From the NCBI RefSeq assembly GCF_905475465.1, contig NC_062259.1, positions 3,172,501 to 3,236,500 of the forward strand: 64,000 nt of DNA, written 5' to 3'. Positions within the stretch are counted from its first letter, which is position 1. Each line of letters begins with the position of its first letter. Positions 41,101 through 53,060 of the stretch are shown piece after piece. The stretch is from Pieris napi. Lineage: Eukaryota; Arthropoda; Insecta; Lepidoptera; Pieridae. The notes below the pieces were generated by a model. The model had not been told where the DNA came from and made no database searches. It saw only the letters and a program-made list of their open reading frames with translations. The position numbers and the translations under genes are program-made.

Positions 41101-42847
41101 TTGTTTATCCAAATGCAGTTTCGTTCACCATCCGGCATATTCGGCAATTACTTATAAAAATTAGGAGCCACGCTTAAAGGCAGCAGCAATTCAAAGGATA
41201 TGATTTATATAATCTGCCAGATATTAAACTAAGTTAAACTATACTAAACGGAAATTTTAAAATTAAATTACAACTTACAAAATTTATATTAAAAATAATA
41301 ATGTAAGTTCTGGGCGTTCACCGTAACATTGAATGTTGTAGTCAATATTAATAACATTTGTTACTTGATCACAAAAATTGTTAAGCTCACAGTAGATGAA
41401 TGAACTCGTTGAAAAAAAACTTTTCATCTATTTAAGTTGTTAATTAATTGGACATTTATCAGAAATAAGTTTTGTTCAAACGTCTAATTATAATGTACAA
41501 TTTATATGAGAATTAATATTTGACTTTAAGAATAAATTTAATAGTAACTAAATTTTTGGACGGAATACTATTGCAATGAATTGAACTCTGAACCCCGAAT
41601 CGATATTTACATAAATATAAAAATATTCTAAGAATTATAATGTGTATAGTTATAGATAGGATTATGTCTGATAAACATCCAAGTTAACAACCTAAACCGT
41701 TTTGATATAATTAAATTTCCTTTCATATTTCAATCATAATAATGGATCATTAATAAAATAAGTTAGTAAAGTTATCACATTTTAGTATTGTTGTAAATTG
41801 TCCACAATTCTGTATTGAGTTTCTATAATTATTGTTCAATAGACACACACGTAAGCCAACAGGCTTACGTCTTTAGCGTATACCATTCTGTATGTGTGTT
41901 TGTTCGCCTTTTAATCTATCAACAGAAACTAGGGTGCAATAATACGACCGACATTCAAATACTGTAAATACTTAACTGCGTGGTAAAATATTACTTGTCA
42001 TAAAAACGCAATCGACGCGAGCACATTGGCAAGATAATGTTGGTCCATAGGAATTCATGTGAAATATTCAGTGCCGTTAAGCACTTTTTAGTAAATAGAG
42101 TTAAAGTTAGTTTATCATTCGGGTTTGTTTCACTCTACCACAATCACATATAACATACAACATTCTACGAAGCAAGAACGGCTGTTGAAATAAAGGGTTC
42201 CAGTAGACGTAATTTAACTATTCTTTGATAAAATCAAGTATATTATATTGTACAGTAAAACGTAGGTCGTTCCCCGTTAAGTGGAACTGTCAGATGATTA
42301 AAAACTGCTTCCATCACTCATATTCTTAGGAACGCTCATAAGCGACTAAAGTATGTACTTAATTCGTATCATAGTTACGTATAACTATAAATTATCGGAT
42401 AAATAACAAAAAATAAAATTTCGGGCGCAATCAAAATTCAAATACTTAAAAGAAATCTAATATAGACAGTGTTAGTACATTTATACCTCGCCAGAGAAAT
42501 AAAAATCATAAAACTCGACACGGCCCAGCCGTTCCCGAGAAAATATTAGGAACACAGCGATAGGACAATTGTAAAAAAATCGTGAAAAATTAAATTGTTA
42601 ATAATACATGAAAAAAAAAAGTTATCTATGAAAAAGTGACTCAAGGGACAGAGAACAGAAGAAGTGGAAGCTTACAGCTATGTACAAGTATTTCATCTAA
42701 TAATAAATCATATCACAAACTCATCTATGCCTTGAGTAGACATCAGGTAAGTTTATGGTAATGGCTTTTCAATACTTAACTCACTGTGATTTTTAGTTAT
42801 CTGGCGCGGTGAAGTGAATAAGCTCAAGTGTCGTTAGGGCAGTGGGT
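38101..42847. other. Intergenic between convergent E78 and trc
   Basis: The most repeat-poor part of the window. It may hold long 3' untranslated regions of both genes. I see a hairpin at 40434-40498 (ACCACTGTGAA with its complement), a short perfect hairpin ACGTAAGCCAACAGGCTTACGT at 41850-41871, and no coding exon. A TTTATT near 40816 could be a reverse-strand poly(A) signal for trc. Confidence 0.45.
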
Positions 42848-42963
42848 TCACTTCTTTGTGGGTGTACCCCTTTGAGTGAGTCCTTCGAACCTCTTAAACG
42901 TGTAGTTAATGAACACCCAATCTTTATACGCTACTTCGCCGTCCTGAGTGATCGGCGCTGAGG
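42848..42963 (-). CDS. trc: trc exon 9, hydrophobic motif and stop
   Basis: Encodes SAPITQDGEVAYKDWVFINY and TFKRFEGLTQRGTPTKK, then TGA at 42850-42848. The FINYTF segment is the hydrophobic motif phosphorylated by MST/Hippo-type kinases in the family. Acceptor CGTTTTCAG. The exon was too short to show as a long open frame and was read from the reverse strand. Confidence 0.95.
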
Positions 42964-45900
42964 CTGAAAACGAAAAACATTTTCATTTAGATTAAGCTTG
43001 GGAATGTGTACATGCGTAAAGCGGTTGATGTTTTTGCTTGTGTAACATTTTACCGTCTAAAATTATTGGTATTTTCGAGAAAAATCCGTTACAATGAAGT
43101 TACGCTAAAGTCCATAAAAATTGTATTTTCTCGATTATTATTTTTTTGAAGAATACTACATTTTCAATATTTTTGAAAAAATGTTAAATATGAAATGTTA
43201 CATAATTTTTTTAATTGTTTATTACAATATACGTGATATGAGGACTACACCGGTCTCGACAGGTAACAATAGCAACTTTATGGTTAGAGGAGCGAACAGA
43301 TTTAATGAGTTAACTATTGACATTGATATGTTTCGCCACGAGTGTGGTGACAGCAAGGAGAGCTCTGACACAAAATTATTTCGATTATAATGAATGTACA
43401 ACCAAATTATTTAGCATGGTTCCTTTCTTATGTAAAAAAAAACTATATGTGAAGATCTTTAATTGGCTCACAATCTTATACATATACAAATTTAATGACG
43501 TGGAATAAGTGATACCTGTATCTTATATTCCATAATAACCATATTTATTTTTTTATTTTAAACATATATTTCTGTATTATGTTGTAAATCTTGTAAATAA
43601 ATAAACAAATAAATATTTAATATCAAACCGAGAGCGTTTATTTTAATTAAAATTTCAGTTCCAATAAATAAAGCATGTAAAAACTTACGAATTTCGAGCT
43701 TCACATCTGGGAAGTCGTCGAAGTTCGAGGTGTCGTCGATGGAGCGCACGTCGACGGTGATAGCGGCGGGGCGCTCGCGTACATGGTTCCAGTCCACGCC
43801 TCGGAAGAAAGACACGGATTTCACGTCTTCAATGCCCCGTTGGGAACCCAGTCTTTAAATATACAAATAAACACAATAACACACCGAAATATAATCAAGT
43901 TTTTTTATTTTTTATTTTATTTACACTTCGTTGCAAATAGAAACACAATACATAAAAATTATAAGGGATGGAACGGGCGGCCTTATCGCTAATAAGCGAT
44001 CTCTTCCAGGCAACCCTAGTTAAGAGAAAAACTAAAAAAAAGAAACATGATGCGTGCGAGAAGTGCAAAATCCTTAATCTAAAGTAATAAAAAAAAATAT
44101 TAATCACAAACTAACAACTTAAAAGCTAATCTTACAAATACATGAACAGCGAATAGTGATGTAAAAGGAAACATAAGAATTATACAAGTCACGATTGATG
44201 AGGGTAGGATAAGGTTAAGAAATGATTATACAGAAGAGTTTTAAAAGATGACAGAGAGGTAGCCAATCAATTTATGTTTTTTTATTGGAACCTATACAAA
44301 TTTTTATTGTATATTTTCAAATATACATTTTTTTGAAGAAAAAAATTGATTACAAGTTATTTTACTCTGTAACGTTTTTTAAACCCATGTTTAATGTAGT
44401 TTTCTCTGAATAACATTGAATTTTTCGTTCTGTCAAATAGCCTGTTGTTACTTCAATTTTTTTGAATGTCAAGTGGAATAGGACATTCATACTCTGTTTG
44501 GACTCTATTGTTACAACACAACTCTATCTGTTGCATATTAAAAATCATTTTCGAAATTGGACTGGCCAAAACATTTGTCACATTTTTTAAATATACTTTG
44601 CATTCAAATTAACTTCATATATGTATTTAAGATTTACTAAAACGGTTTCTGTTGTTTTAGAAGGTATCGGAACCTAAATCATTACTTTAATCTCACAATA
44701 AATGCCCAGTGCCCCACTGACTTACCTGCGATCAGGTTCAGAACAGAAGCGAAGAATAGTCTCTCTGGCTTCCTCGCTGATAGGTATCTCTGGTGGGAAC
44801 GTGAGAGATTCGCGCCAAGACATCACTTTACGATACGTTTCTTGCGGCGATTCCGAACAAAATGGCGGATATCCGATCAACATCTCATACCTGGAAATAC
44901 AGTTTTTTGGTTTATTATATATTATATACATATTATATTATGTCACGCAATCACATACATGTGCATAGCATTCGCAATAATATGACAATGCGCTCATATT
45001 AAATAAATCGCATTCGTAATATTCATTATTAGGTTGACACGATATTCTCAGTACGCTCGCGAGCGAAAGTGCATAATTCTGTATTACCAGAAACATACGG
45101 ATAAAAAAAAATCCTTTACGTGTCAGACAAATCACAAGGCACAAGTAGAATTATGAAAATTGTTACCAAATTTTAGACCAGAATTTTGTCATGGGAATTG
45201 ATGCAATTTTTTACACCAAAATAATTAGGAGATTCGCATAATATACTAATTTATTAATCTACTAGCGGACCCGGCTTACTGCGTTCCGCCTAACAGTCTA
45301 ATAATATGGTGTTAGCTTTAGTTAAACTAAATTTAGGATTTCATTAAGGTAATAACATAAATACAACTTTTCTTGCAAATACAGAAATGTTTTATTGCTT
45401 GCCATTCCGAAAGAAGAATGGCAGTTTTACAATTAGGCCTCTTCTCTCTAGCGCCAATATTGCGATACTGCATGTTAAAGCACTTTCTGATGTACAACAT
45501 TTTTTGATGAGGTAACATATTTATTTTTTTGTTATTCGATAACTTATCCGATATTTTATTACTTATTCTATTCGGAGCGGAGAAGAATTTACCAAAAAAG
45601 GAATAACTAACATCGGTCCAGCCGATCTTGAGTTATAAGTGGTGTAACTAACACGACTTTGTTTTATATACATATTTAGATTTCGCTAGGCACCTTGAGA
45701 ACCTATCAAATAACAATATTCAGACACAGAAAGACTTCGAGTGATTTCGCATGGTATTTATAAATTTAAAAATGGCTGAAGTTCAATCGAACTCATTACA
45801 TAATCACGACATAATGACGCCGTAATGTACCAAGACAGATAGGATAAACGCTACTTTAATATTTATAAACTGGCACATGTTATTTTCGCATCGCCAATTT

Positions 45901-48900
45901 AAATAAAAACCAAATGGAAGAAATCGCAAGATAGATAGGTAGTTTAAGCTGTGTAATAATTAAAAGCGAATAACTTGGAGGATGGAATCGCCCGTTCAAG
46001 AGACGCAAAAGCTGTTTAAAATTTTTAAAAATTGTCTACTGGAAAGATTAGATTGGGACTGAAGTTGAGTGTATGCATTGCTAAATAGTTATGGTATAAA
46101 GGAAATAAGTCAAAGTCATATAGGTAACTTGTACACTTATGAACGTCAATAAAAAAACATATTAAATGCTTCTAATTTTACATTTACTACCAGTTCTCAA
46201 ATCAAGAGCGTAGAACTGACGAGAAGAACTGGCAATACACTCTCCGCCACTTATTTTAATCGCCAAGTTTTAAAGGTAAGTGAAAATTATAGTTTTCCAT
46301 ATAGCGTACTCTTCATAGTTTGCCGATCGCTCACGCATATCAAAGTTTGATAAGTTCATCAGTCAAGTTCATATAATATGTGTCACAAAACACTCACATA
46401 ATGACTCCCAAGCTCCACCAATCAGCCTGTGGACCATATCCAGTTTGCAAAAAGACCTCGGGTGCGATGTAATCAGGTGTCCCCACGGTAGAGTAGGCGA
46501 GGGCGCGCCGATTTCTCTTCCAAGACTCGGCTCGTCGCTTCGAATCCATTGCCGACGATGAAGTCGTTACTGGGAAATAGACTACTCGTAATGTAGATAA
46601 ATCTTTTAACTACTAAATTAAAACGGCTCGAAGATCTCATAGCGATCCAATAAATCTATGGATAAATCCTGACAAAGTAGGTTTATAAGCACATTTTAAC
46701 AGATCTACGGTTATATTTAATTAAAATTGTAACAATAATTTAAACCACATAAAATTAATTTAAGTTTTTTTTAAAGATTCAAATACTTTCGGTTAAAAAC
46801 GTGATTAATGAGTTAGATGGGATATAAAACTACTAATTTTGATTTATTATTAAAATTTATTCTTGACTTACACCATAACATTTTATATTGTATTAAGTCA
46901 AGCATTAATAATAAAAATATAAAATACAGTCAATAGAAAAAGCAAATAAATCAATTGTTCAAGGTAACGAAGTGCAAATAAATAAATAAATTGTACTAAT
47001 AACATGTAACCATAGAGAAAAAGAGCATAGACGAAATGAGAATGTTTTATTAGCTAATCCACAACCTATAATGTAAATATTATACTTACTGAAATCAGAA
47101 GGTGTCGCTCTACTAAGGTCCCGGTAGAAATCGGTACGGTGACTCTTCTTGAGGCCGGTACAGAGGCCAAAGTCACTGAGTTTGATGTGCCCACGCGCGT
47201 CCAGTAGCAGATTATCGGGTTTTATGTCTCTGAAAAAATTACCAACCACAATTAAAGCTATGTATATGATAGGCATGACATGAGGGTAACAAAGAGGAAA
47301 GGGCCACCAGAAAAAGAGAGGTCGCCCTCATCCACGGAGAGCTGACGAGCTTAAGGAAGTTGGTTGGATTTGGTGAAAAATGCTCAAAACAGAGAGATTA
47401 CGCCAATCGGAGGAGGCCTATACTTAAGATGAGGTCCTTGAAATTTTTTTTTTAATTTTTCAGGAATAAATGAGGATTAATCATTATTATTATCATGTAC
47501 ATCCAGTACTGGTCAAGTGTTGTAATATTTAAATTTCGCGCCTTTTGCTCCATAGACTTGAGTTGTCTTTTATTTCAAGTCTGTTTCTCGTTTGTCTTTG
47601 TCCTCACCTTGAACATTACTAGCCGATGTATTATTATTTAAACTAAATTAAGAATAAGTTATTTTCACATATAAAACAACTTTTTTCCATTAAATATTAA
47701 CAAATAGGAATTTATAAAAGGTTAGTCTGTGATAATATCTGCACATAAAAGTTACCAAATGTTTCCCGAACAATTTCCAAGAGAATTGTTATTTTACCAT
47801 TTAGTTAGTAACTCCCTAGTTTTGAGCACAAATTATATAGTCAAAGCAAATATGTTTATCTTAAGTTAAGTGTGTACATATTAAACATGCCATATATGCC
47901 TCACCTATGGATAAATCCAAGTTTATGTATACTATCGATAGCGAGCGCAGTCTCCGCTACATAGAATTGGGCGCATTCTTCACTGAGGGTGTCTTTCTTC
48001 ATCAGAAGCGTCATCATATCACCACCTGGCAGGAACTCCATGATGAGATAAAGGTTCATGGGATCTTGGAAACTGTAGTACATCTTTACCACCCACTGGT
48101 GGTCTGCTTCCACTAGAATATCCCTTTCCGCTCGTACGTGGGCAACCTATAAATGAACAGTACTATATTTACGCAAACAGACTAGATTAACATATTTTCT
48201 CAGATTATATATTTACAAAAATACCACGAACAAGATGAATACATTCGAATTATTAACAGATTTTCAAATATTTTGTAATACAGTACAAGTTTGTCCAGCT
48301 TTCAAGAACTGACCAAAACAAAAAACGTGTGTGTACTTATGTACACACGTTAAGTTATACTTCTTTGGCGTAACAAGACAAAATCTCTCAAAAATTTTCC
48401 CCAACACGCTAAAAGAAGTATAACTTCAAAAAAACTTAAATGTTGACTATAGCTAACTTCTGGGTGTCGGTTTTTTGTGTCAGTGTGTGCGCGCATCGTA
48501 AAAATTTACTCTCATCATTTTTCGCTACGCGCCAAAAGAAGTATAACTTCAAAAAAAATATCGTAACGTTATGATTAAAAGGCTACACTAGACGGTAAGT
48601 TTATGACACTGCTCTTAGGACACCAACATAATATTATATATAAACAATGTATTATGCTCACTTGTTCTTTCTCAAGCATGTCTGCCTTTCTGAGTATTTT
48701 CATAGCATATATGTGGCCCGTATCTTTCTTCTGAACTAAACGCACTTCACCAAACGCACCTCTGCCGATCACCTGAAATAAAAAAAAATCAATAGATGTA
48801 TGAAAGTATACAAAACAAAACAAAATTACTTTCAGTGTTCGAATTTCGAAATACATATTTTTTAAAATTTTAACTCGGCCGATCATCACATTTAATTCCC

Positions 48901-51900
48901 TTCGTTTTTGTTTCGCCTGGGCACTAGACACACTTGAGAGACAACTGCGTGCCTTTCTTCGTGTGAAGGATATATCGAGGCAAGGACTCAGGGCTTATTA
49001 TTTTTAATTAAATTGTGTAACGTCGGCCACCGAAGCGTTCTTTGTCGAACAATTACAATGGACTGAAAATTACCCGAACTTTTTGGAAACATAATGATTT
49101 TTAAACTAAACTCTACTGAAAATCCAAAAATAGACATCTTAAATATTGTGTAATTTAATATTTATACATAAGATTAATGGGAAGAGAACTTCTGTAGAGG
49201 GAGGATGCATTACATTTTACTATTTCCATCTCATCATCTCACTATTTGCCTATTTTTCAAGCGACTGAGTAATGTAAGGTTAACTTCAACTGCTTATTAT
49301 TATTTACCTTCAATGGCTCAAAATCTTCGACACCAAGCCGCGACCGTTTGAGCCTAAGAAACTCGGTTTCCTTTTGAGCATGTTGTTGACGCTTCTCCTG
49401 TTTCTGACTCTCTGTGAGGCTTTCATCTTTGAGCGATTCCTCCAGTTTCTCCAGCCTATCAAAAACAAGGTAATTTGTAAAGTAACGTCTAAGGCACCTT
49501 GATTTGAAAATGCCATGAAATCCAGTGTTTTGCCCATGCTTAGCCAAGTAAGACACGACACGTGAAAACCACAATGTTGTGCATATAGGTCTCTACCGTT
49601 AACGCTCTATTCATATTGAGAACTCGATGGTAATCATCGAAATCAATTAAAGTAACAAAAACTTCTGTTTAAGTAATAGAATAAGGAACTTATTTTCATG
49701 TTCATAGTATTGTCTTTTATTAACATAACCTTTACACATTTAAAGAAAAAACTTTTTAACCGGATGAAAGTTATGTATTTTTAAACGGTTTTATTTAGCT
49801 CACCCCGTTTGTTTTATTTATTCTTGGGTAATATTTAGTAATTCAAATTTCACCCTCTTCCTGTCAACCGATTAATCTGAAATTTTGTATACACTTTGGA
49901 TTTTGGTGACAATACAATAAACTAAATAAATAAAATAAAAATAAATAAATGAATAAATATTATATAAATATATATTATATATATATATATAACATTATAT
50001 TAAAAACTGTATCTATTATATTTATATTATAGAATTGATTTATTTATATAAACTAACGGGCAAGGAACCTTGCAATAATGAAGCACTAAATGAATTAAAC
50101 AGAATGCGAAATAAAAACTAAAAACTAGAAAATAAAAATAGGTAAAAAAACTTTTTAAGTTAAACGGTTTTATGTTAAACATACATTGCAATGTTTAAGA
50201 TACGATTGTAGACAATTGACGTGCCCCACGGTTTTATTTTAGTCTAGTCTATGCATATGTTTATAATTCCCACGACTGTATCTATTTTATTATTTTTTGG
50301 TTTTTAGTACATTTATCTTAAACATTGCAATGTATGTTTAACATAAAACCGTTTAACTTAAAAAGTTTTTTTACCTATTTTTATTTTATTATAAATTTAC
50401 AATTATTTAACATAATTTTAAATTTAACCGACGTTTTGCGTGCTTTACAGCGTGCGTGGTCACGGTGACTTAAATAATTGTAAATGTTATGTTAATAAAA
50501 GACAATACTATGAACATGAAAATAAGTTCCTTATTCTATTACTTAAACAGAAGTTTTTTCTTTAGTTTCATGTTGTTTGATAAGAGAGATTAAATTATTC
50601 TACTGGAACCCAAGTAAGTATAATCATTAAACAATCTGATTGACCTTAGCAAAAAGTTATTAAAACAACCCCAGATACTAATAACAAAGTTATTACGTAA
50701 CCGAGATTTGAACAAGTCTATGTCTAGAAAAAGCGAAAATTGGCGTATATCCAAAGACGACGAGTGCCAAAACGATATTATGCGCTACACTAAACGCAGC
50801 AAGAGCGGCTTCTTTTAAGCAATTTTCATTTCACTCAAACATTTCTAGCATAGCGTACCAACTATTTCATTCATAATAAAACTATTTGCAACTCGTAAAA
50901 TACATTTGATAATAATCTATATATAATTGACATTAATTTAGCAAATAATATAATCTAATAATATATAAAGTTCTCGTGGCACAATGTTCGTTCCCATACT
51001 CCTCCGAAACGGCTTGACCGATTTTTATGAAATTTTTTATACATATTCAGTAAGTCTGAGAATCGGACATCTATATTTCATTCCCCTAAATTTTTAATTT
51101 CTAGACCAAACTTTTTGTTTTTATATTTTTATGATACAACATACAAAAATACATACAACCTTTAATTGTCACCCCTCTCCAATCAACCCTATTTTTTACT
51201 ATTGTAGATAGTTATTTTTAATGAAAAAAAAAAATGTTTCCTAGATATAATTTACCTACATGGCAAAACAAGTGTTTGCCGGGTCATCTAATCTATGTAT
51301 ATAATTAAGATAGGCCAATCTTCAATATTTGGGCGTAATACTTGTCATCATTCCAATTTACACTCAAATATTTCATAGTGAAGTTATCGTATATGATTCA
51401 TTAAATTTACCGCCCAACACTGACATGACATGCCCAATGCTGAGCACTTGCTCAGTAATATGTGTACATCGAAGCATACGGGAATAAGTTGTAGATATTG
51501 TTTTAGTTTATTTTGTAAAAGAGTAAGATGCGACTGAGACAAGGGCACTATCACCTTTATGAAACAATTCAAAAGATACATTGTGATAGTTGAAAACTAC
51601 ATATTTTGGTACAGTCGGTGACATTCTACGCGAAATAAATAAACCGGAACAAAATAACTGATATTTTTTCTTTAATTATGAGAACATACCCTATTTGATT
51701 TAGCATGGCGTCCTTGGCCATGATTTGTAAATCAAATTAATCAATCGTAATAATTAGATGGCTACAAAACAGTCTTCAAGTAATTGTTTCAAGGCCATAA
51801 TCACATTAATGCAATAATGAAATCGACTTTCCGACATCTACGGAAATGTTCTATAATAATATATTTCTAGAAAAACGAAGTAAAGTCATGTTGCGTTTAG

Positions 51901-52157
51901 TATAAAATTATTACGTCTATTGCTTTTTTCTTGTCAAAAAAATACAATAAATTAGGATAACATTTTTTCTAACAGAGTTAGGGAACATATGACAGTATAT
52001 AGATTTACTAGCTAGTAGCTAGTAGAAAAAGTTACCTTTGCTTTCTCTCATAGTGCTGTGTTATGAGATTCGTATAGAAGTTCTCAAGGGTGACTTTGGC
52101 TTTAGTAGCCTTGTCTATGGTGTGCCCGCTAAAGCGGATATTGTCTGTGCCCGTCAT
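42848..52157 (-). CDS. trc: Tricornered, NDR/STK38 kinase, 9 coding exons
   Basis: Tricornered is the AGC-family NDR Ser/Thr kinase that, with Mob and Furry, controls cell shape and dendrite tiling. Nine exons join in phase to 459 residues, matching the 465 of human STK38. Residues 1-90 hold the basic Mob-binding region (KVTLENFYTNLITQHYERKQ). The kinase domain has IGRGAFGEV (92-100), Lys115, HRDIKPDN (catalytic Asp209), SDFG (Asp227) and APE (290-292). The NDR-specific basic insert SKRRAESWKRNRR precedes the activation-loop Ser281, and the hydrophobic motif FINYTF places Thr443. The start at 52157 is chosen because Ser281 then has the same number as in human NDR1. LATS/Warts kinases lack this layout. 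All introns have GT/AG borders. Intact. Confidence 0.95.
43689..43852 (-). CDS. trc: trc exon 8
   Basis: Encodes LGSQRGIEDVKSVSFFRGVD, WNHVRERPAAITVDVRSIDD and TSNFDDFPDVKLEI, the end of the C-lobe and start of the AGC C-terminal tail. Acceptor TTTAAAG, donor TTC|GTAAGT. Confidence 0.96.
43853..44725. other. trc intron 7
   Basis: AT-rich; nothing recognised apart from homopolymer runs. Confidence 0.5.
44726..44890 (-). CDS. trc: trc exon 7
   Basis: Encodes YEMLIGYPPFCSESPQETYR, KVMSWRESLTFPPEIPISEE and ARETILRFCSEPDR, the kinase C-lobe. The open frame at 44722-44931 adds intron sequence at both ends. Confidence 0.97.
45260..45670 (-). mobile_element. Helitron-like repeat, family B copy
   Basis: Forward-strand edges are CTACTAGCGGACCCGGCTTA and TAACACGACTTTGTTTTATA. 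Internal GCTTGCCATTCCGAAAGAAG and TCTCTAGCGCCAATATTGCG match 19840-19900 closely. The reverse orientation ends GGGTCCGCTAGTAG. Confidence 0.55.
46100..46265. repeat. Dispersed retroelement tail fragment
   Basis: Related to 5715-5885: AAGTCAAAGTCATATAGG, then GAACGTCAATAAAA, then GAACTGGCAATACACTCTCC. Heavily diverged. Confidence 0.35.
46398..46569 (-). CDS. trc: trc exon 6, NDR insert and activation loop
   Basis: Encodes MDSKRRAESWKRNRRALAYS, then TVGTPDYIAPEVFLQTGYGP and ADWWSLGVI. The basic insert is the auto-inhibitory segment of NDR kinases, and the Ser before TVGTP is the activating autophosphorylation site in the family. Confidence 0.97.
47090..47229 (-). CDS. trc: trc exon 5, catalytic loop and DFG
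   Basis: Carries DIKPDNLLLDARGHIKLSDF and then GLCTGLKKSHRTDFYRDL. Acceptor TTTTTTCAG, donor TTCA|GTAAGT. It joins exon 6 to read SDFITTSS. Confidence 0.96.
47283..47425 (+). pseudogene. RTE-type LINE, 3' coding end
   Basis: The forward strand gives KRGRPHPRRADELKEVGWIW, a stop, then KMLKTERLRQSEEAYT, the decayed C-terminal tail of an RTE element. It lies in trc intron 4, antisense to the gene, between exons 4 and 5. Confidence 0.6.
47905..48146 (-). CDS. trc: trc exon 4
   Basis: 80 codons plus two bases, with VAHVRAERDILVEADHQWVV, YLIMEFLPGGDMMTLLMKKD and IDSIHKLGFIH. The exon ends inside the HRD motif. Acceptor TTTATAG, donor AG|GTGAGG. Confidence 0.96.
48320..48570. repeat. Dispersed GAAGTATAACTTC repeat
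   Basis: Contains GTACTTATGTACACACGTTA, AAAAGAAGTATAACTTCAAA twice (about 48411 and 48534) and GTGTGCGCGCATCGTAAAAA. Same family as 21330-21450, 21670-21760 and 18095-18275. Located in trc intron 3. Confidence 0.55.
48662..48772 (-). CDS. trc: trc exon 3, glycine-rich loop
   Basis: 37 codons with VIGRGAFGEVRLVQKKDTGH and YAMKILRKADMLEKEQ, giving the ATP-binding loop and Lys115. A longer open reading on this strand (48575-48931) runs into both introns and should not be used as the exon. Confidence 0.96.
49308..49455 (-). CDS. trc: trc exon 2
   Basis: Encodes LEKLEESLKDESLTESQKQE, KRQQHAQKETEFLRLKRSRL and GVEDFEPLK. This is the charged, helical N-terminal regulatory region leading into the kinase domain. 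Acceptor TTTGATAG, donor AAG|GTAAAT. Confidence 0.95.
49657..50558. mobile_element. Long-TIR DNA element with nested inverted repeat
   Basis: The first and last ~73 bases (49657-49729 and 50486-50558) are exact reverse complements, both running inward from AAAAACTTCTGTTTAAGT, with near-matches continuing for several more bases. Inside lies a second, perfect 74 bp inverted repeat (50129-50202 and 50314-50387) with a 111-base spacer. No transposase frame. No clear target duplication was found. The left part has the motif AACGGTTTTATTTAGCTCAC, which I know as repetitive in moths. A non-autonomous DNA transposon or foldback element in trc intron 1. Confidence 0.8.
50129..50387. repeat. Perfect 74 bp inverted repeat
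   Basis: The arm at 50129-50202 contains AGGTAAAAAAACTTTTTAAG and AACATACATTGCAATGTTTA. The arm at 50314-50387 is its exact reverse complement. It is nested in the element 49657-50558, which could fold into a double stem-loop. Confidence 0.9.
50955..51290 (+). mobile_element. Helitron-like repeat, family A copy
   Basis: Forward copy from TATATAAAGTTCTCGTGGCA to GTGTTTGCCGGGTCATCTAA, with ACTCCTCCGAAACGGCTTGA inside. It is in trc intron 1, about 400 bases from the long-TIR element. Confidence 0.55.
51291..52035. other. trc intron 1, part next to exon 1
   Basis: No recognised content apart from a small CTAGCTAGTAGCTAGTAG run near 52008-52025. Confidence 0.5.
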
Positions 52158-52180
52158 CTCCAACGCCCCTGCAACAGCAT
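52036..52180 (-). CDS. trc: trc exon 1, start codon and Mob-binding region
   Basis: Acceptor TTATTGTAG, donor AAAG|GTAAC. The chosen ATG is at 52157-52155 and begins MTGTDNIRFSGHTIDKATKA. Twenty-three bases before it are transcribed, in frame and open, so a longer protein is possible only if an upstream exon supplies a start. Confidence 0.9.
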
Positions 52181-52825
52181 CTACAATAAATAAAAATATC
52201 GTTTAGCCTTTGATACATTTCAAATTACAGTTTCTAGCAAAAATAGCGTAATATAACTAAAATGATTAATGAGTTGAGAGAACAAGGAAGTGTTCGTAAA
52301 TACAATCTAAAATCTTCAGGCGTGTATATGGAAGGCAAAATCGTACCGTTCCGATACGAGCTGGGTTTGCACTTAAAGCAATATGTGAGACAAGAATAAA
52401 AAAACGTCATTGAGCCTGATGGGGTTCAGGATCAAGCAGGCCAAATACGCGGGACCTCTTGAACGACCGTTTTGAGACTGGTGCACACTCTTTAAATTGA
52501 TATCGTCATCAATAATCGACGTCACAGAGCAGCGTGGTACTTTAATTCTCGACAATTATCATCATGGTGGTTCTACCCCAAAACACACCGAAGTGAAATA
52601 TTTTATAAAATAAAACAAGATATACAATAACTATTATTTACACGCGATTCACTGCAAGTAATAGCACTTCATGGTTCGTGCATATTTTTTTATATGAGCT
52701 GTGATGCGAAAAAACTACAACATAAAATCAAAAGGTTAGCCGCGATCTACTATATTCATACCTAGTATCATTAAAGTACCTTCCAAGTGGAGCTCTTTAA
52801 ATATATAATTTTTTTTTCTTTTTTT

Positions 52826-53060
52826 TTACAATTCACACCAGTTGACCTAGTCCCATGCTAAGCTGGTGAAGCTTGTGTTATGGGTACTAGGCAACGGATA
52901 TACATACATATTACAGATAGATAGACATATAAATACATAATTAAACACCCAAGACCTAAGCACAACACCAAATGCTCATCACATCGATGTTTGTCTCAGC
53001 CGGGGATCGAACCCGGGACCCATGGTTTCGCAGTCAGAGGTACTAACCACTAGACCAATT
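52826..53060 (-). repeat. tRNA-derived SINE, second family
   Basis: Reverse strand: GGTCTAGTGGTTAGTACC (box A region), GGGTTCGATCCCCGGCTGAG (box B), then GATGTGATGAGCATTTGGTG, a TATGTATTTATATGTCTATC segment, and GCTTAGCATGGGACTAGGTC with an A/T tail. A common lepidopteran SINE, unrelated in its body to the one at 11301. Confidence 0.8.

Larger units (their letters stand above)
44891..46397. other. trc intron 6 with two repeats
   Basis: Contains the family B Helitron-like copy at 45260-45670 and the retroelement tail fragment at 46100-46265. The rest is unrecognised. Confidence 0.5.

Noticed and set aside
43121..43390. 89-codon forward frame near the trc 3' end
   Set aside because: The part from 43240 on looks like a LINE tail, but the match is too weak to name. 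It lies antisense in a trc intron.
48575..48931. 118-codon reverse frame starting MSSAQAKQKRRE as the trc start
   Set aside because: Only residues matching 48662-48772 belong to the kinase; the rest is intron on both sides. Exons 1 and 2 upstream give the true N-terminus.
52990..53060. Functional tRNA gene on the reverse strand
   Set aside because: tRNA-like head only, followed by a known SINE body; no complete cloverleaf.
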